Source of the DNA: Ruegeria sp. R14_0
GTDB taxonomy: Bacteria > Pseudomonadota > Alphaproteobacteria > Rhodobacterales > Rhodobacteraceae
Reading direction: 5' to 3'
DNA: 64,000 bases
Assembly (NCBI RefSeq): GCF_017743975.1
Contig: NZ_JAGHRC010000006.1
Location: 186,001-250,000 of the forward strand
Both the position numbers and the translations under genes were made by a program. The notes under the pieces are model-generated. The model did not search any database, was not told the origin of the DNA, and saw nothing but the letters and a program-made list of their open reading frames with translations. Positions 26,774 through 35,724 of this stretch are shown here, piece after piece (the first letter of the stretch is position 1; each line of letters starts with the position of its first letter).

Positions 26774-28213
26774 ATGAAGAAACCTGCTACAGAAACTCTG
26801 GCCTGGATGGCGATGGCTTTGGCATCAGTGATCCTTGCCGCCCAACCTTTGCAGTGGCTTGTCCAAAGCTGGGTTAGTCCAGCTTACGGGTCATACGGAT
26901 ACCTCTATGTTCTGTTGATCCTCGGTCTGGCCTGCGTCAGCTTGCTCAGCGGTCCCGCAACCGGAAAAGGCGCTAACGCCCCGGTACTGGCTCTACTCTT
27001 CAGCGCAGCCCTGATCCGGTTGTTGGGGCAGGTGCTGGCGATCAATATCCTTAGCGCACTGGCCATTGCCGTGGACGTCTTTGCGTTGGTGCGGCTCCTG
27101 CGCCTGAATCAACGACCGTTTGCCCTGTCGCCGTTTTGGATGGCCGTCCTGTTTCTGTTTGCGCTGCCGACCGAAGTAATCTTGCAGCGGACTTTAGGAT
27201 TTCCGTTGCAGATGGTGTCGGCAGACATCTCGTGCCAGATGCTAAGTCTTCTGTTTCCAAACGTGGCCTGTGAAGGCGTGCGAATTACTTTGGAAAGTCA
27301 GGATATCCTGGTGGATCTGCCGTGTTCCGGGGCGTCGGGCCTGTTGCTGTCGATGGCTTTTGTCGTGACCCAGAACGCGATCATGCGCCCTCGTGTGGTG
27401 ACCGCTGTTCTGGGCATAGCGGTTATGGCTGGTTGCGCTGTCATTGGAAACAGCCTGCGCATTTCATTTCTGGCGATTGGTTTGGTCAATCAGTTGGATG
27501 TTATGGCAGAGCCTTGGCATTCGCTGATTGGCCTGATGTCTCTGGGTTTTACCGTACTGCCGTCTGCGTTGTTTTACCGCCCGGAGAGCGCCAGTGTACG
27601 CGGTTCACAGCGCTCTGCGCCTGTCCGCCTGTCATTGCCTGTCGCTGCGATCTGTCTGCTGGCCAGTTTCACAATCGTTTCGCTGAAACCCGAACCTGTA
27701 GATGTCTCCGGTATGGTTCAAGTTCCGGCAATGCCAAGGCAGATTCATGGATTCAAAGCGCAGAGCGTACCGCTGACGCCGTTGGAGGCCACGTATTTCG
27801 AAACCTATGGTGGGCAGGCGCAAAAGGTCCAATTCGGTCCGCTTGGATTGAATGTGGTCAGCACGCGGGCGCCACTGAGGCATCTGCACGCGCCAGAAAT
27901 CTGCCTGCGCGGATTGGGCTTCAAAGTTCGCTTTCTTGGCACCCGCTACGACCGCGCCCCCACCGCCTATTATCAAGCTGTCGGCCCAGACGGCGATCGT
28001 TGGCGCGTCGCGGTCAGCTACGTGTCAGAGGGCGGGCAAATCACCCCCAGCGTAGGCGAGGCGATCTGGCACTGGATGGCCGGTTCAGGCGGCACCTGGA
28101 GCAGCGTTCAAAGGATCACTCCCTGGCATCTGGACCCACAGATGGATGCTGCGCTGGGCGCTGCAGCTTTGGCTTCTCTTGACATTCAACTCATAGAAGG
28201 AACGGACAAATGA
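26774..28213 (+). CDS. Exosortase with C-terminal EpsI-like domain (XrtT-like)
   Basis: 479-residue inner-membrane transpeptidase. The N-terminal part has about eight helices with the exosortase triad in order: Cys184 in VDLPCSGASG, Arg229 in GNSLRIS and His249 in EPWHSLIG. The C-terminal third (from about residue 295) is periplasmic and EpsI-like (PAMPRQIHGF, LHAPEICLRGLGF). The enzyme should cut and transfer proteins carrying a PEP-type C-terminal sorting signal. The only candidate in the window is the VIT-VWA protein whose start overlaps this stop as ATGA. The one-enzyme, one-substrate layout plus a downstream two-component system suggests a dedicated system. The XrtT label is tentative; exosortase itself is secure. 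Confidence 0.88.
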   Translation: MKKPATETLAWMAMALASVILAAQPLQWLVQSWVSPAYGSYGYLYVLLILGLACVSLLSGPATGKGANAPVLALLFSAALIRLLGQVLAINILSALAIAVDVFALVRLLRLNQRPFALSPFWMAVLFLFALPTEVILQRTLGFPLQMVSADISCQMLSLLFPNVACEGVRITLESQDILVDLPCSGASGLLLSMAFVVTQNAIMRPRVVTAVLGIAVMAGCAVIGNSLRISFLAIGLVNQLDVMAEPWHSLIGLMSLGFTVLPSALFYRPESASVRGSQRSAPVRLSLPVAAICLLASFTIVSLKPEPVDVSGMVQVPAMPRQIHGFKAQSVPLTPLEATYFETYGGQAQKVQFGPLGLNVVSTRAPLRHLHAPEICLRGLGFKVRFLGTRYDRAPTAYYQAVGPDGDRWRVAVSYVSEGGQITPSVGEAIWHWMAGSGGTWSSVQRITPWHLDPQMDAALGAAALASLDIQLIEGTDK

Positions 28214-30306
28214 TACGATTTTTTGCTTGCGTGACGGTTTTTGCGCTGTCCGGGATTTGGACTCATGGCGCATCTGCCCAAACAGATGATGATATAGCGG
28301 GACGCGTTGTCGGCTTGACTGCCGCAGGGCCGGTGGACATGCCGCTGCTGAAATCGGACCTCAAGGTCGATATTCAAGGGGATATGGCGACGGTTCAGGT
28401 GCGGCAGGTGTTTGCCAACCCCTCGGACTTGCCCATGTCGGCAGAGTACCTGTTTCCGCTCAATCAAAACGCGGCGGTCTATGCGATGGAGATGCAGGTT
28501 GGTGATGAGGTGGTCGCAGCCCAGATCCAGCGCAAAGCCGAGGCTGAGCAGACTTTTGAGGACGCCGAGCAGGAGGGCAAAGCAGCAGCCCTGCTGACAC
28601 AACACCGTCCGAACATGTTCACTCAGAACATTGCCAACCTGATGCCAGGGCAGCCGATTTCGGTCACGCTCAGCTATGTGCAGGCCGTTCCCAAAGTTGA
28701 CGGCGCGTATGAGCTGGTTTTGCCCCTTGTCGTGGGTCCGCGCTATCAAGGAGTTGTACCTCAGCCCGATGACCCCGGCGATCCTTTTCTGGTTGAGTTT
28801 TCCACTGATGACACGCGGCCCAAGACGACGCAGTCAGGCGGCTGGCTGGTATCTGACCTTCCCACGTATCCGCCTGTTTCCGGCCTGGCGATTCCGGACA
28901 TGATCGATCCTGAACGGGTTTCGCTTGATCTGTCACTCGCGGCCGCAGTTCCGATTTCCAGTTTCACGAGTGCAACGCACGAACTGAACGTTACTGAAAG
29001 CGATGATGGGGTTTCGGCCGACTTTTTGGATGGCCGCGAGATCGACAACCGGGACGTCATTCTGCGCTATGAGCTTGGGGCAGAAGACACAACCGCCGGT
29101 ATCCTTTCGCACTATGACGAACGGGGCGGGTTTGTGTCCTTGATGATCGAACCGCCGGAACTGCCCGAAGCGGATCAGATTGCAGCCCGTGAGCTTGTCT
29201 TTGTCCTCGATACGTCCGGGTCCATGAGCGGTGCTCCTTTGAATGCAAGCAAACGGTTCATGAAGGCCGCGCTGCAAGGCCTCCGCCCCGAGGACTACTT
29301 TCGCGTTATTCGGTTCTCTTCCTCAGCGTCCGAGTTTGCGACCGAAGCAGTGCTTGCAACGCGTCAAAACATTGCCGCCGGTCAACGTTTTGTGCGCAGC
29401 CTCAGCGCCAGTGGTGGGACCGAGATTGACAATGCCATGCGCTACGCCTTTGAGACCCGTCAACCTGCCGACACGCTGCGGATCGTTGTGTTCCTGAGCG
29501 ATGGCTATATCGGCAACGAGGCAGGTGTCCTGCACAGAATCCGCCGACAAATCGGCGACGCGCGTATTTATGCCTTTGGGGTCGGCACGTCCGTCAACCG
29601 CTATCTTCTTGATGCTATGGCGGACGAGGGACGCGGGTTTGCACGCTATGTCGATCCCACCGAAGATGCTTCGGACGTGGCAGAAACGCTGGCGCGGGAT
29701 CTGAAGTCGCCGGTCCTGACGGACATCGCAATCGACTGGGGCGGTTTAAAGGTCACCGATGTTGTGCCTCAGCGTATACCCGATCTTTTTGATGGCGGCT
29801 CGGTTCGGGTTCTGGCCCGCTATGAAGGCGGGGGTTCAGCAGATGTTCAGGTCAATGGGATGGTTCAGGGGCGCAATGCCAGCATGCCCTTGAAGGTGGA
29901 CCTGCCAACAGAACCCACCGAGGCGAGCGCCGCGTCGCGTGGTGCTGCGATCCCGCTGACATGGGCGCGCAACAAGATCGCGGATCTGGACCGGGCCATC
30001 GCGGTTCAGGATGGTGATGAACAGCATTTGGAAGAACGCATCGCGGAATTGGGTCTGCTGTTCAATCTGCAGACGCGCTACACCTCATTCGTGGCGGTTT
30101 CCAAAGCGGTTGTGAACGATAGCGGTATTCCGGCATCGAAGACCGCAGTGCCATTGCCGCAGGTGGCCGGTGTCAGCGCGCACGCTTATCCAAACACCGG
30201 GTTTAGCGGATCATCTGCGCCTGAGCCTCAGACCATTTTCGGGATCATCACCCTGATGGCCTTGGGTGCCTTGCGCCTTTCCCGCACACGGAGGAAAGCA
30301 GTATGA
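28210..30306 (+). CDS. VIT and VWA domain surface protein with PEP-type C-terminal sorting signal
   Basis: 698 residues: a Sec signal peptide (residues 1-24, ending near GASAQ), a VIT domain (about 35-165, with VRQVFANPSDLPMSAEYLFP), a VWA domain (about 328-500) with an intact MIDAS DTSGSMSG (Asp334, Ser336, Ser338), and a C-terminal tripartite signal: APEPQTIFG, a hydrophobic helix, then RLSRTRRK. VIT-VWA proteins bind ligands through the MIDAS metal. The tail fits exosortase processing, with the ProGlu-Pro motif preceding the membrane helix. It resembles the targets of marine proteobacterial dedicated sortase systems, but here the partner is an exosortase. ATGA-coupled to it. Confidence 0.9.
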   Translation: MIRFFACVTVFALSGIWTHGASAQTDDDIAGRVVGLTAAGPVDMPLLKSDLKVDIQGDMATVQVRQVFANPSDLPMSAEYLFPLNQNAAVYAMEMQVGDEVVAAQIQRKAEAEQTFEDAEQEGKAAALLTQHRPNMFTQNIANLMPGQPISVTLSYVQAVPKVDGAYELVLPLVVGPRYQGVVPQPDDPGDPFLVEFSTDDTRPKTTQSGGWLVSDLPTYPPVSGLAIPDMIDPERVSLDLSLAAAVPISSFTSATHELNVTESDDGVSADFLDGREIDNRDVILRYELGAEDTTAGILSHYDERGGFVSLMIEPPELPEADQIAARELVFVLDTSGSMSGAPLNASKRFMKAALQGLRPEDYFRVIRFSSSASEFATEAVLATRQNIAAGQRFVRSLSASGGTEIDNAMRYAFETRQPADTLRIVVFLSDGYIGNEAGVLHRIRRQIGDARIYAFGVGTSVNRYLLDAMADEGRGFARYVDPTEDASDVAETLARDLKSPVLTDIAIDWGGLKVTDVVPQRIPDLFDGGSVRVLARYEGGGSADVQVNGMVQGRNASMPLKVDLPTEPTEASAASRGAAIPLTWARNKIADLDRAIAVQDGDEQHLEERIAELGLLFNLQTRYTSFVAVSKAVVNDSGIPASKTAVPLPQVAGVSAHAYPNTGFSGSSAPEPQTIFGIITLMALGALRLSRTRRKAV

Positions 30307-30468
30307 CTTTTGTCCCATACAAACTGCGCACAGACGCCTGGTGGCTGGATGGCGATATCACATGGCGGGTACCGCAATACCACGGTAGGGCGAACCCTCC
30401 ACTTGACCGTTCCAGCGGCAGTGTGATCTGTGATCGAAACACGCATACAAAATCGACGACTGAACACG

Positions 30469-31155
30469 ATGGTAAACCAAATCCTGATTGCAGATGACGA
30501 TGCCCGCATTCGCGATGTCGTTCGCTTTGCGCTTGAGGATTCCGGTTTTACGACAGTCGAAGCGGCAACTGGTCTTGAAGCGCTCGCCCGGCATGGCGAA
30601 GCTCCGGCCGACCTGATTGTTCTGGACATCGGAATGCCAGACATGGACGGGTTAGAGACCTGCCGGGAAATCCGCCGGACCTCGGACGTCCCAATCTTGT
30701 TTCTGACCGCGCGGGATGAAGAGATTGATCGCATTCTGGGTTTTCAGCTTGGGGGTGACGACTACGTCACCAAGCCGTTTAGTCCGCGCGAACTGGTGCT
30801 GCGCATTCGAGCGATCCTTGCCCGCTCGGCCGCTTCTGCACAGACTGAAAGGGCCATTGTGGTCCATGATCTGCGGCTGGATGAAACCGCCCACCGCTGC
30901 AGCCTGGCCGACGTTGAGCTTCAGTTGACCGGGATCGAGTTTTCGGTCCTTGCGACACTTGCAAAATCACCAGACCGCGTGTTTTCGAGGTCTCAGCTGA
31001 TCGAACAGGTCTACGGGCAGAACACCTATCTTTCGGGCCGAACGGTAGACAGTCACATCCGGAACATCCGCCAAAAGGCGCGGGTGGCCGGATACCCGGA
31101 TCTGATCCAGACGGTGCATGGTGTTGGGGTCAAGCTGGGTGAATGCCGGTGTTGA
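30469..31155 (+). CDS. OmpR/PhoB-family response regulator of the exosortase cassette
   Basis: 228 residues: a receiver domain with acidic cluster DDDAR, phospho-acceptor Asp53 (LDIGMPDMDG) and switch lysine in YVTKPFSPREL, then a winged-helix DNA-binding domain (about 130-225, VFSRSQLIEQVYG, GRTVDSHIRNIRQKA). ATG 30469 gives the usual receiver start; GTG 30430 is in frame but adds 13 atypical residues. It overlaps the kinase by 13 bases and follows the VIT-VWA gene after about 160 bases, so it probably controls this cassette. Confidence 0.9.
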   Translation: MVNQILIADDDARIRDVVRFALEDSGFTTVEAATGLEALARHGEAPADLIVLDIGMPDMDGLETCREIRRTSDVPILFLTARDEEIDRILGFQLGGDDYVTKPFSPRELVLRIRAILARSAASAQTERAIVVHDLRLDETAHRCSLADVELQLTGIEFSVLATLAKSPDRVFSRSQLIEQVYGQNTYLSGRTVDSHIRNIRQKARVAGYPDLIQTVHGVGVKLGECRC

Positions 31156-32726
31156 AGGTCACCCAGAAATGGCGGCCGTCGCTGGCGCTTGTGATCTCTT
31201 TGGTATGCTGCGCTCTGGTCGCTCTGCCGGTCCTTGGTGTTCTGGGTGCAAGATTGTCCAGCAACCAGTTCGTCCGCGAAACAGAACGAAGTTTGCTGGC
31301 GCAGGCCGCGATCTTTGCGGAACTCTATGCGGCGGCTTTTGCCCAACAGCAGTCGTCACCGGAAATTGGGTACCAACTGACCCCTGATCAAATTGAGCGA
31401 CTTGCGCAGGATTTTCATCCCGTTCCACCCAGTCTGGACTTGTTCAGAGGTTGGGTTGCACCCCCGCGTCCCGATCCCGTCGAAACGGGCTCAGACCTTG
31501 GTTTGCCCTATGACGCTATTGCAGGCGATCTGTCCCGCTTGGCAGCGTCGGCCAGAAAAACGACGCTGTCGGGATACTTGTTTCTGGACCACTCCGGCCA
31601 GATCGTTGCCAGCAGCGGAGAGGTCACAGGATCGCTGGGCGATGTCCCCGAAGTGACAAAGGCGTTGCAGGGTGAGACTGTCACACTGCTGCGTTATCGC
31701 GATGATCAGACCAACCGGCATCTTTTGAACTCGATCAGTCGGGACACGTCTTATCGTGTGTTCGTTGCGCACCCCGTCATCGTCGACGACCGCGTTATCG
31801 GAGCGGTATACCTTTCGCGCACACCCATGGACCTGCGGAAATTCTTGTTTCAAGAGCGTTATACGCTGGGCTTAGTGGCCGCGTTCATGGCGCTATCTGC
31901 GGCATTGGTCGGCTATTTGATGTGGCGATTGATTTCCAAGCCCATCCGCGATCTCAGCGCGCAAAGCCGGGATGTGGCAACCGGGCTGAAACCGGTGCCC
32001 GATCCGGTTCGTCACTATGGCGTGCGCGAGCTTGCCGATCTGGGGAACAACGTTGTGTCAATGGCATCGACCCTGTCGGACCGATCCGCGGCGATTGAAA
32101 CTTACACGAACCACGTCACGCATGAATTAAAGTCTCCGGTCACGGCTATTCTGGGCGCGGCGGAATTGCTGGCCGACGCAGGCGGCGACACGTCGGGGGA
32201 TCGGCACAAGAAGCTGGTCAGTAATATTCAGGAAGAAAGCCTGCGCATGAACGCGCTGCTGGAACGGTTGCGTGAACTGGCGCGCGCGTCGGCGCAGACC
32301 GGCCCGGCGCAATCAACGCTTGCAGACAGTGTAACGGTTGCAGCCGGTGCGTTTAGTGATTTGACTGTCAATTTGCATTCAGCGGCGCAGGTAACGATGC
32401 CGCTGTCGCCCGATCAAAGCCAGATCGTGCTGCACCATCTGTTGCAGAACGCGCAGCAGCACTCTGCCACGCAAATCGACATCAGCTACGATCCCGCATC
32501 TGACAGTCTGACCGTTCAGGACAATGGCACCGGGATTTCTGCTCGGAACCATGACAGGATTATCCAGCCGTTCTTTACCACGCGACGCGATGCGGGGGGC
32601 ACCGGCATGGGGCTGGCCATAGTTGCGGCAGTGCTGGATCAGGTGGGCGCCACCATACGCGCGGAACCGGTTGAAAGCGGGGCTTTTTTCCGGTTGTCTT
32701 TTGGTTCGTCGGGCAGCTCGTCCTGA
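31143..32726 (+). CDS. Membrane sensor histidine kinase of the exosortase cassette
   Basis: 527 residues: a transmembrane helix (about 15-38), a periplasmic sensor of about 200 residues (PAS-like near SGYLFLDHSGQIVASSG), a second helix (about 242-262), HAMP, a dimerisation domain with His327 in THELKSPVTAI, and an HATPase domain with N box (LLQNAQQHS), G1 (DNGTGI) and G2 (GGTGMGLAI). It partners the preceding response regulator. The same gene content (target, regulator, kinase) is known for dedicated sortase systems, suggesting the kinase senses envelope or substrate state. The gene ends just before a bidirectional hairpin shared with acnB. Confidence 0.92.
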   Translation: MPVLKVTQKWRPSLALVISLVCCALVALPVLGVLGARLSSNQFVRETERSLLAQAAIFAELYAAAFAQQQSSPEIGYQLTPDQIERLAQDFHPVPPSLDLFRGWVAPPRPDPVETGSDLGLPYDAIAGDLSRLAASARKTTLSGYLFLDHSGQIVASSGEVTGSLGDVPEVTKALQGETVTLLRYRDDQTNRHLLNSISRDTSYRVFVAHPVIVDDRVIGAVYLSRTPMDLRKFLFQERYTLGLVAAFMALSAALVGYLMWRLISKPIRDLSAQSRDVATGLKPVPDPVRHYGVRELADLGNNVVSMASTLSDRSAAIETYTNHVTHELKSPVTAILGAAELLADAGGDTSGDRHKKLVSNIQEESLRMNALLERLRELARASAQTGPAQSTLADSVTVAAGAFSDLTVNLHSAAQVTMPLSPDQSQIVLHHLLQNAQQHSATQIDISYDPASDSLTVQDNGTGISARNHDRIIQPFFTTRRDAGGTGMGLAIVAAVLDQVGATIRAEPVESGAFFRLSFGSSGSSS

Positions 32727-32728
32727 CG

Positions 32729-32762
32729 AAAAAGGCCGGGCGCGGCGAAGTATGCCGCGCCC
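32729..32762 (-). terminator. Intrinsic terminator of acnB (hairpin shared by convergent genes)
   Basis: GGGCGCGGC (32738-32746) and GCCGCGCCC (32754-32762) make a perfect 9-bp stem with a seven-base loop. On the minus strand it is followed by GGCCTTTTT, a good U-tract, so it should terminate acnB; the plus-strand side has no T run. Confidence 0.85.
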
Positions 32763-32771
32763 GAAATGATC

Positions 32772-35564
32772 TTAGAAATGGACCGAGCGCGAGGTCGCAG
32801 GAACCTGCACCGGCGGCGCAAACTTGGTCAGGTCGATGCCGTCGACCGCAACCTTGTATTCCTCAAGCGTGGGTGTCCGGCCCAAGACCGCCGACAGAAC
32901 GACAACCGGGGTCGAGCCCAGCAGGGATTCACCCTTTTTCGTCTCGCTGTCTGCCACAACCCGGCCCTGGAACAGGCGGGTCGACGTGGCCAGAACCGTG
33001 TCGCCCTTGGCGGCCTTTTCCTGGTTGCCCATACACAGGTTACAACCCGGACGCTCGAGGTAGAGGATGTTCTCATACTCTGTCCGCGCGGTCTGTTTCG
33101 GGAACAGATCGTCGAACTCGAAACCCGAGTATTTCTGCAGGATGGCCCAGTCGCCTTCTTCTTTCAGCTCATCGATGATGTTGTAGGTGGGCGCGGTCAC
33201 AACAAGCGGTGCCTTGAATTCGACTTTGCCGTTTTCCTCTTCGAGGTTTCGCAACATCTGAGCGACGATCTTGATGTCGCCCTTGTGCACCATGCACGAG
33301 CCGACAAAGCCCAAGTCTACCTTCTTTTCCGCCGCGTAGAAAGAAATCGGGCGGATGGTGTCATGGGTATAGCGTTTCGACACATCGGCGTTGTTGACAT
33401 CCGGGTCTGCAATCATCGGCTCGACGATCTGGTCCAGATCAACCACGACCTCGGCATAGTACTTGGCATTGTCGTCCGGGCGCAGGGCAGGTTTCTCACC
33501 CGAGCGGATCTGCGCAATGCGCTGGTTGGCAATGTCGATCAGGCCTTGCAGCATCTGAACGTCATTATCCATGCCTTTTTCGATCATGATCTGGATACGC
33601 GACTTGGCGATTTCCAATGATTCAATCAACGTTTCGTCGTTCGAGATGCAGATCGACGCCTTAGCCTTCATCTCGGCCGTCCAGTCGGTGAAGGTAAAGG
33701 CCTGGTCCGCCAGCAGCGTGCCGATATGAACCTCGATGATCCGCCCCTGGAACACGTTGTCGCCGTGTTGGGCCAACATCTGCGCCTGCGTCGCGTGAAC
33801 CACATCACGGAAATCCATGTGCGGGGCCATTTCACCTTTGAAGGTCACCTTGACGGATTCAGGGATCGGCATTGTCGCCTCCCCTGTGGCCAGGGCCAGT
33901 GCGACGGTGCCCGAGTCAGCGCCGAATGCTACGCCCTTGGACATACGCGTGTGGCTGTCCCCACCAATAATGATGGCCCAGTCGTCGACCGTGATGTCAT
34001 TCAGCACTTTGTGAATAACGTCTGTCATCGAGTGGTATACGCCCTTGGGGTCGCGCGCTGTGATCAGACCGAACTTGTGCATGAATGCCATCAGGCGCGG
34101 GGTGTTGGCCTGAGCTTTCTTGTCCCAGACCGAAGCCGTGTGACAACCCGATTGATAGGCACCGTCAACGCTGGGCGACAGAACGGTCGCTGCCATAGCC
34201 TCAAGCTCTTGGCTGGTCATCAGGCCGGTGGTGTCTTGCGAGCCGACGATGTTGACCTTGACCCGCACGTCCGAACCGGAATGCAGGACTTTGCCCGGCG
34301 TTGCGCCACGAGCGTTGGCGTTGAAGATTTTCTCAACCGCGGTCAGGCCCTGACCCTCGTGGCTGATCTCTTTGGATGGCGCAAAGGCGGACTTGAGCTC
34401 GACACCCAGTGTCTCACATGCGAATGTCTGCAGTTTCTTACCGAAGACGATGGCATAAGAACCGCCTGCCTTCATGAACTCCATCTTTTGCGGCGTGAAT
34501 GACCCGGCCATATCGACCAGTTCTTCGCTGCCATCAGCACTGTAGAGTTTTTTCTCTTTTGTGTTGATGGTCAGAACGGTGCCGGTTTCGACCGAATAGC
34601 GTTGTTCAAGGATCGGGTTGCCATCGTTGTTGAGGATCGGCTTACCGTCCTCATCCGTTTTCTTGACCCAGTTTTTCAGGTCGACACCAATCCCGCCTGT
34701 CACGCCAACGGTGGTCAGGAAGATAGGTGAAATGCCGTTGGTACCGGCGACAACAGGCGCGATGTTGACGAAAGGCACATAGGGGCTGGCCTGAGTGCCG
34801 GTCCAAAGCGCCACGTTGTTTACGCCCGACATTCGCGACGAGCCAACGCCCATGGTGCCTTTTTCGGCGACCAGCATCACGCGCTTGTCCGGGTGTTGAA
34901 GCTTGAGGGCTTCAATCTCTTTCTGCGCCGCTTCAGAGATCATGCATTTGCCGTGCAGTTCACGGTCAGAACGCGAATGCGCCTGGTTGCCGGGCGACAG
35001 AAGATCGGTCGAGATGTCGCCTTCTGCAGCAATATAGGTGACGACTTTGATCTCTTCGTCGACCTCGGGCAGCTTGGTGAAGAATTCGGCGTTGGAATAG
35101 CTTTCCAGAACATCTGCGGCAACGGCGTTACCAGCGTCATAGGCTGCTTTCAGGCGGTCCGTGTCGGCTTCGTACAAGAATACTTGCGTTTTCAGAACCT
35201 CGCCTGCCTGAACGGCAATGTCTTGCTGATCACCCAGAGCGATATCAAGCAGGACCTCGACCGAAGGGCCGCCTTTCATGTGCGACAACAGCTCAAACGC
35301 AAAGTCCGGCGTGATTTCTTTGATGACTTCGTCGCCAAGAATGATCGATTTCAGGAACTGCGCCTTCTCACTTGCCGCGCTGGTTGTACCGGGCAGCGTG
35401 TTATAGATCAGGTAGTGCAGCGAATCCGCGCGGTGCGGATGATCGGCGTCTTTGATTTGCTCGATGATTTCCTTGAGCAGCGCAGCATCATCAATGGGTT
35501 TTGGGCTAAGCCCTTGTTCTTTCCGTGCTTCGATTTCATCCAAGTAGTCTGAATACTGGCTCAT
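32772..35564 (-). CDS. acnB: Aconitate hydratase B (bifunctional with 2-methylisocitrate dehydratase)
   Basis: 930-residue TCA-cycle enzyme interconverting citrate and isocitrate through cis-aconitate. It has the AcnB order: an N-terminal HEAT-like domain (about 1-160), the swivel domain, then the three core domains with 4Fe-4S cysteines in RPGCNLCMGNQ near residue 845 and GSCMVHKGD near 770. Length matches AcnB rather than AcnA. ATG 35564 begins MSQYSDYL, in line with the family; the longer frame upstream is non-coding. Flanked by a terminator downstream and a double GTATAC inverted repeat upstream. It can also serve the methylcitrate pathway. Confidence 0.97.
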   Translation of the reverse strand: MSQYSDYLDEIEARKEQGLSPKPIDDAALLKEIIEQIKDADHPHRADSLHYLIYNTLPGTTSAASEKAQFLKSIILGDEVIKEITPDFAFELLSHMKGGPSVEVLLDIALGDQQDIAVQAGEVLKTQVFLYEADTDRLKAAYDAGNAVAADVLESYSNAEFFTKLPEVDEEIKVVTYIAAEGDISTDLLSPGNQAHSRSDRELHGKCMISEAAQKEIEALKLQHPDKRVMLVAEKGTMGVGSSRMSGVNNVALWTGTQASPYVPFVNIAPVVAGTNGISPIFLTTVGVTGGIGVDLKNWVKKTDEDGKPILNNDGNPILEQRYSVETGTVLTINTKEKKLYSADGSEELVDMAGSFTPQKMEFMKAGGSYAIVFGKKLQTFACETLGVELKSAFAPSKEISHEGQGLTAVEKIFNANARGATPGKVLHSGSDVRVKVNIVGSQDTTGLMTSQELEAMAATVLSPSVDGAYQSGCHTASVWDKKAQANTPRLMAFMHKFGLITARDPKGVYHSMTDVIHKVLNDITVDDWAIIIGGDSHTRMSKGVAFGADSGTVALALATGEATMPIPESVKVTFKGEMAPHMDFRDVVHATQAQMLAQHGDNVFQGRIIEVHIGTLLADQAFTFTDWTAEMKAKASICISNDETLIESLEIAKSRIQIMIEKGMDNDVQMLQGLIDIANQRIAQIRSGEKPALRPDDNAKYYAEVVVDLDQIVEPMIADPDVNNADVSKRYTHDTIRPISFYAAEKKVDLGFVGSCMVHKGDIKIVAQMLRNLEEENGKVEFKAPLVVTAPTYNIIDELKEEGDWAILQKYSGFEFDDLFPKQTARTEYENILYLERPGCNLCMGNQEKAAKGDTVLATSTRLFQGRVVADSETKKGESLLGSTPVVVLSAVLGRTPTLEEYKVAVDGIDLTKFAPPVQVPATSRSVHF

Positions 35565-35630
35565 GGCTGTTTCCGCTTTGTATGTGTCATCGGGTGTGGT
35601 GAGGCGAGGCCAGCCACCACGATCAAGATT

Positions 35631-35648
35631 TGTATACACCGGTATACA
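35631..35648. promoter_or_regulatory. Double GTATAC inverted repeat upstream of acnB
   Basis: TGTATAC-ACCG-GTATACA is a perfect 18-bp palindrome 66 bases before the acnB start. GTATAC half-sites are typical of FCD-type GntR regulators, and the palindrome at 17694-17707 shares the core. It probably controls acnB; which regulator binds is unknown. Confidence 0.55.
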
Positions 35649-35724
35649 TTTCCTGCTGCGGTTTCAAGACACCGGTTCTTTAAAAATGCGGAAATCGCGG
35701 ATTTTGGTCGGTCTGTCGTGGGGT

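Noticed and set aside
30303..30497. 64-codon frame starting ATGA-coupled to the VIT-VWA stop
   Set aside because: Start placement is attractive but the product has no family resemblance, overlaps the response-regulator start and may simply be leader sequence; support is too weak.
32766..33620. 284-codon plus-strand frame opposite acnB
   Set aside because: Shadow of acnB, which is complete and conserved on the minus strand.
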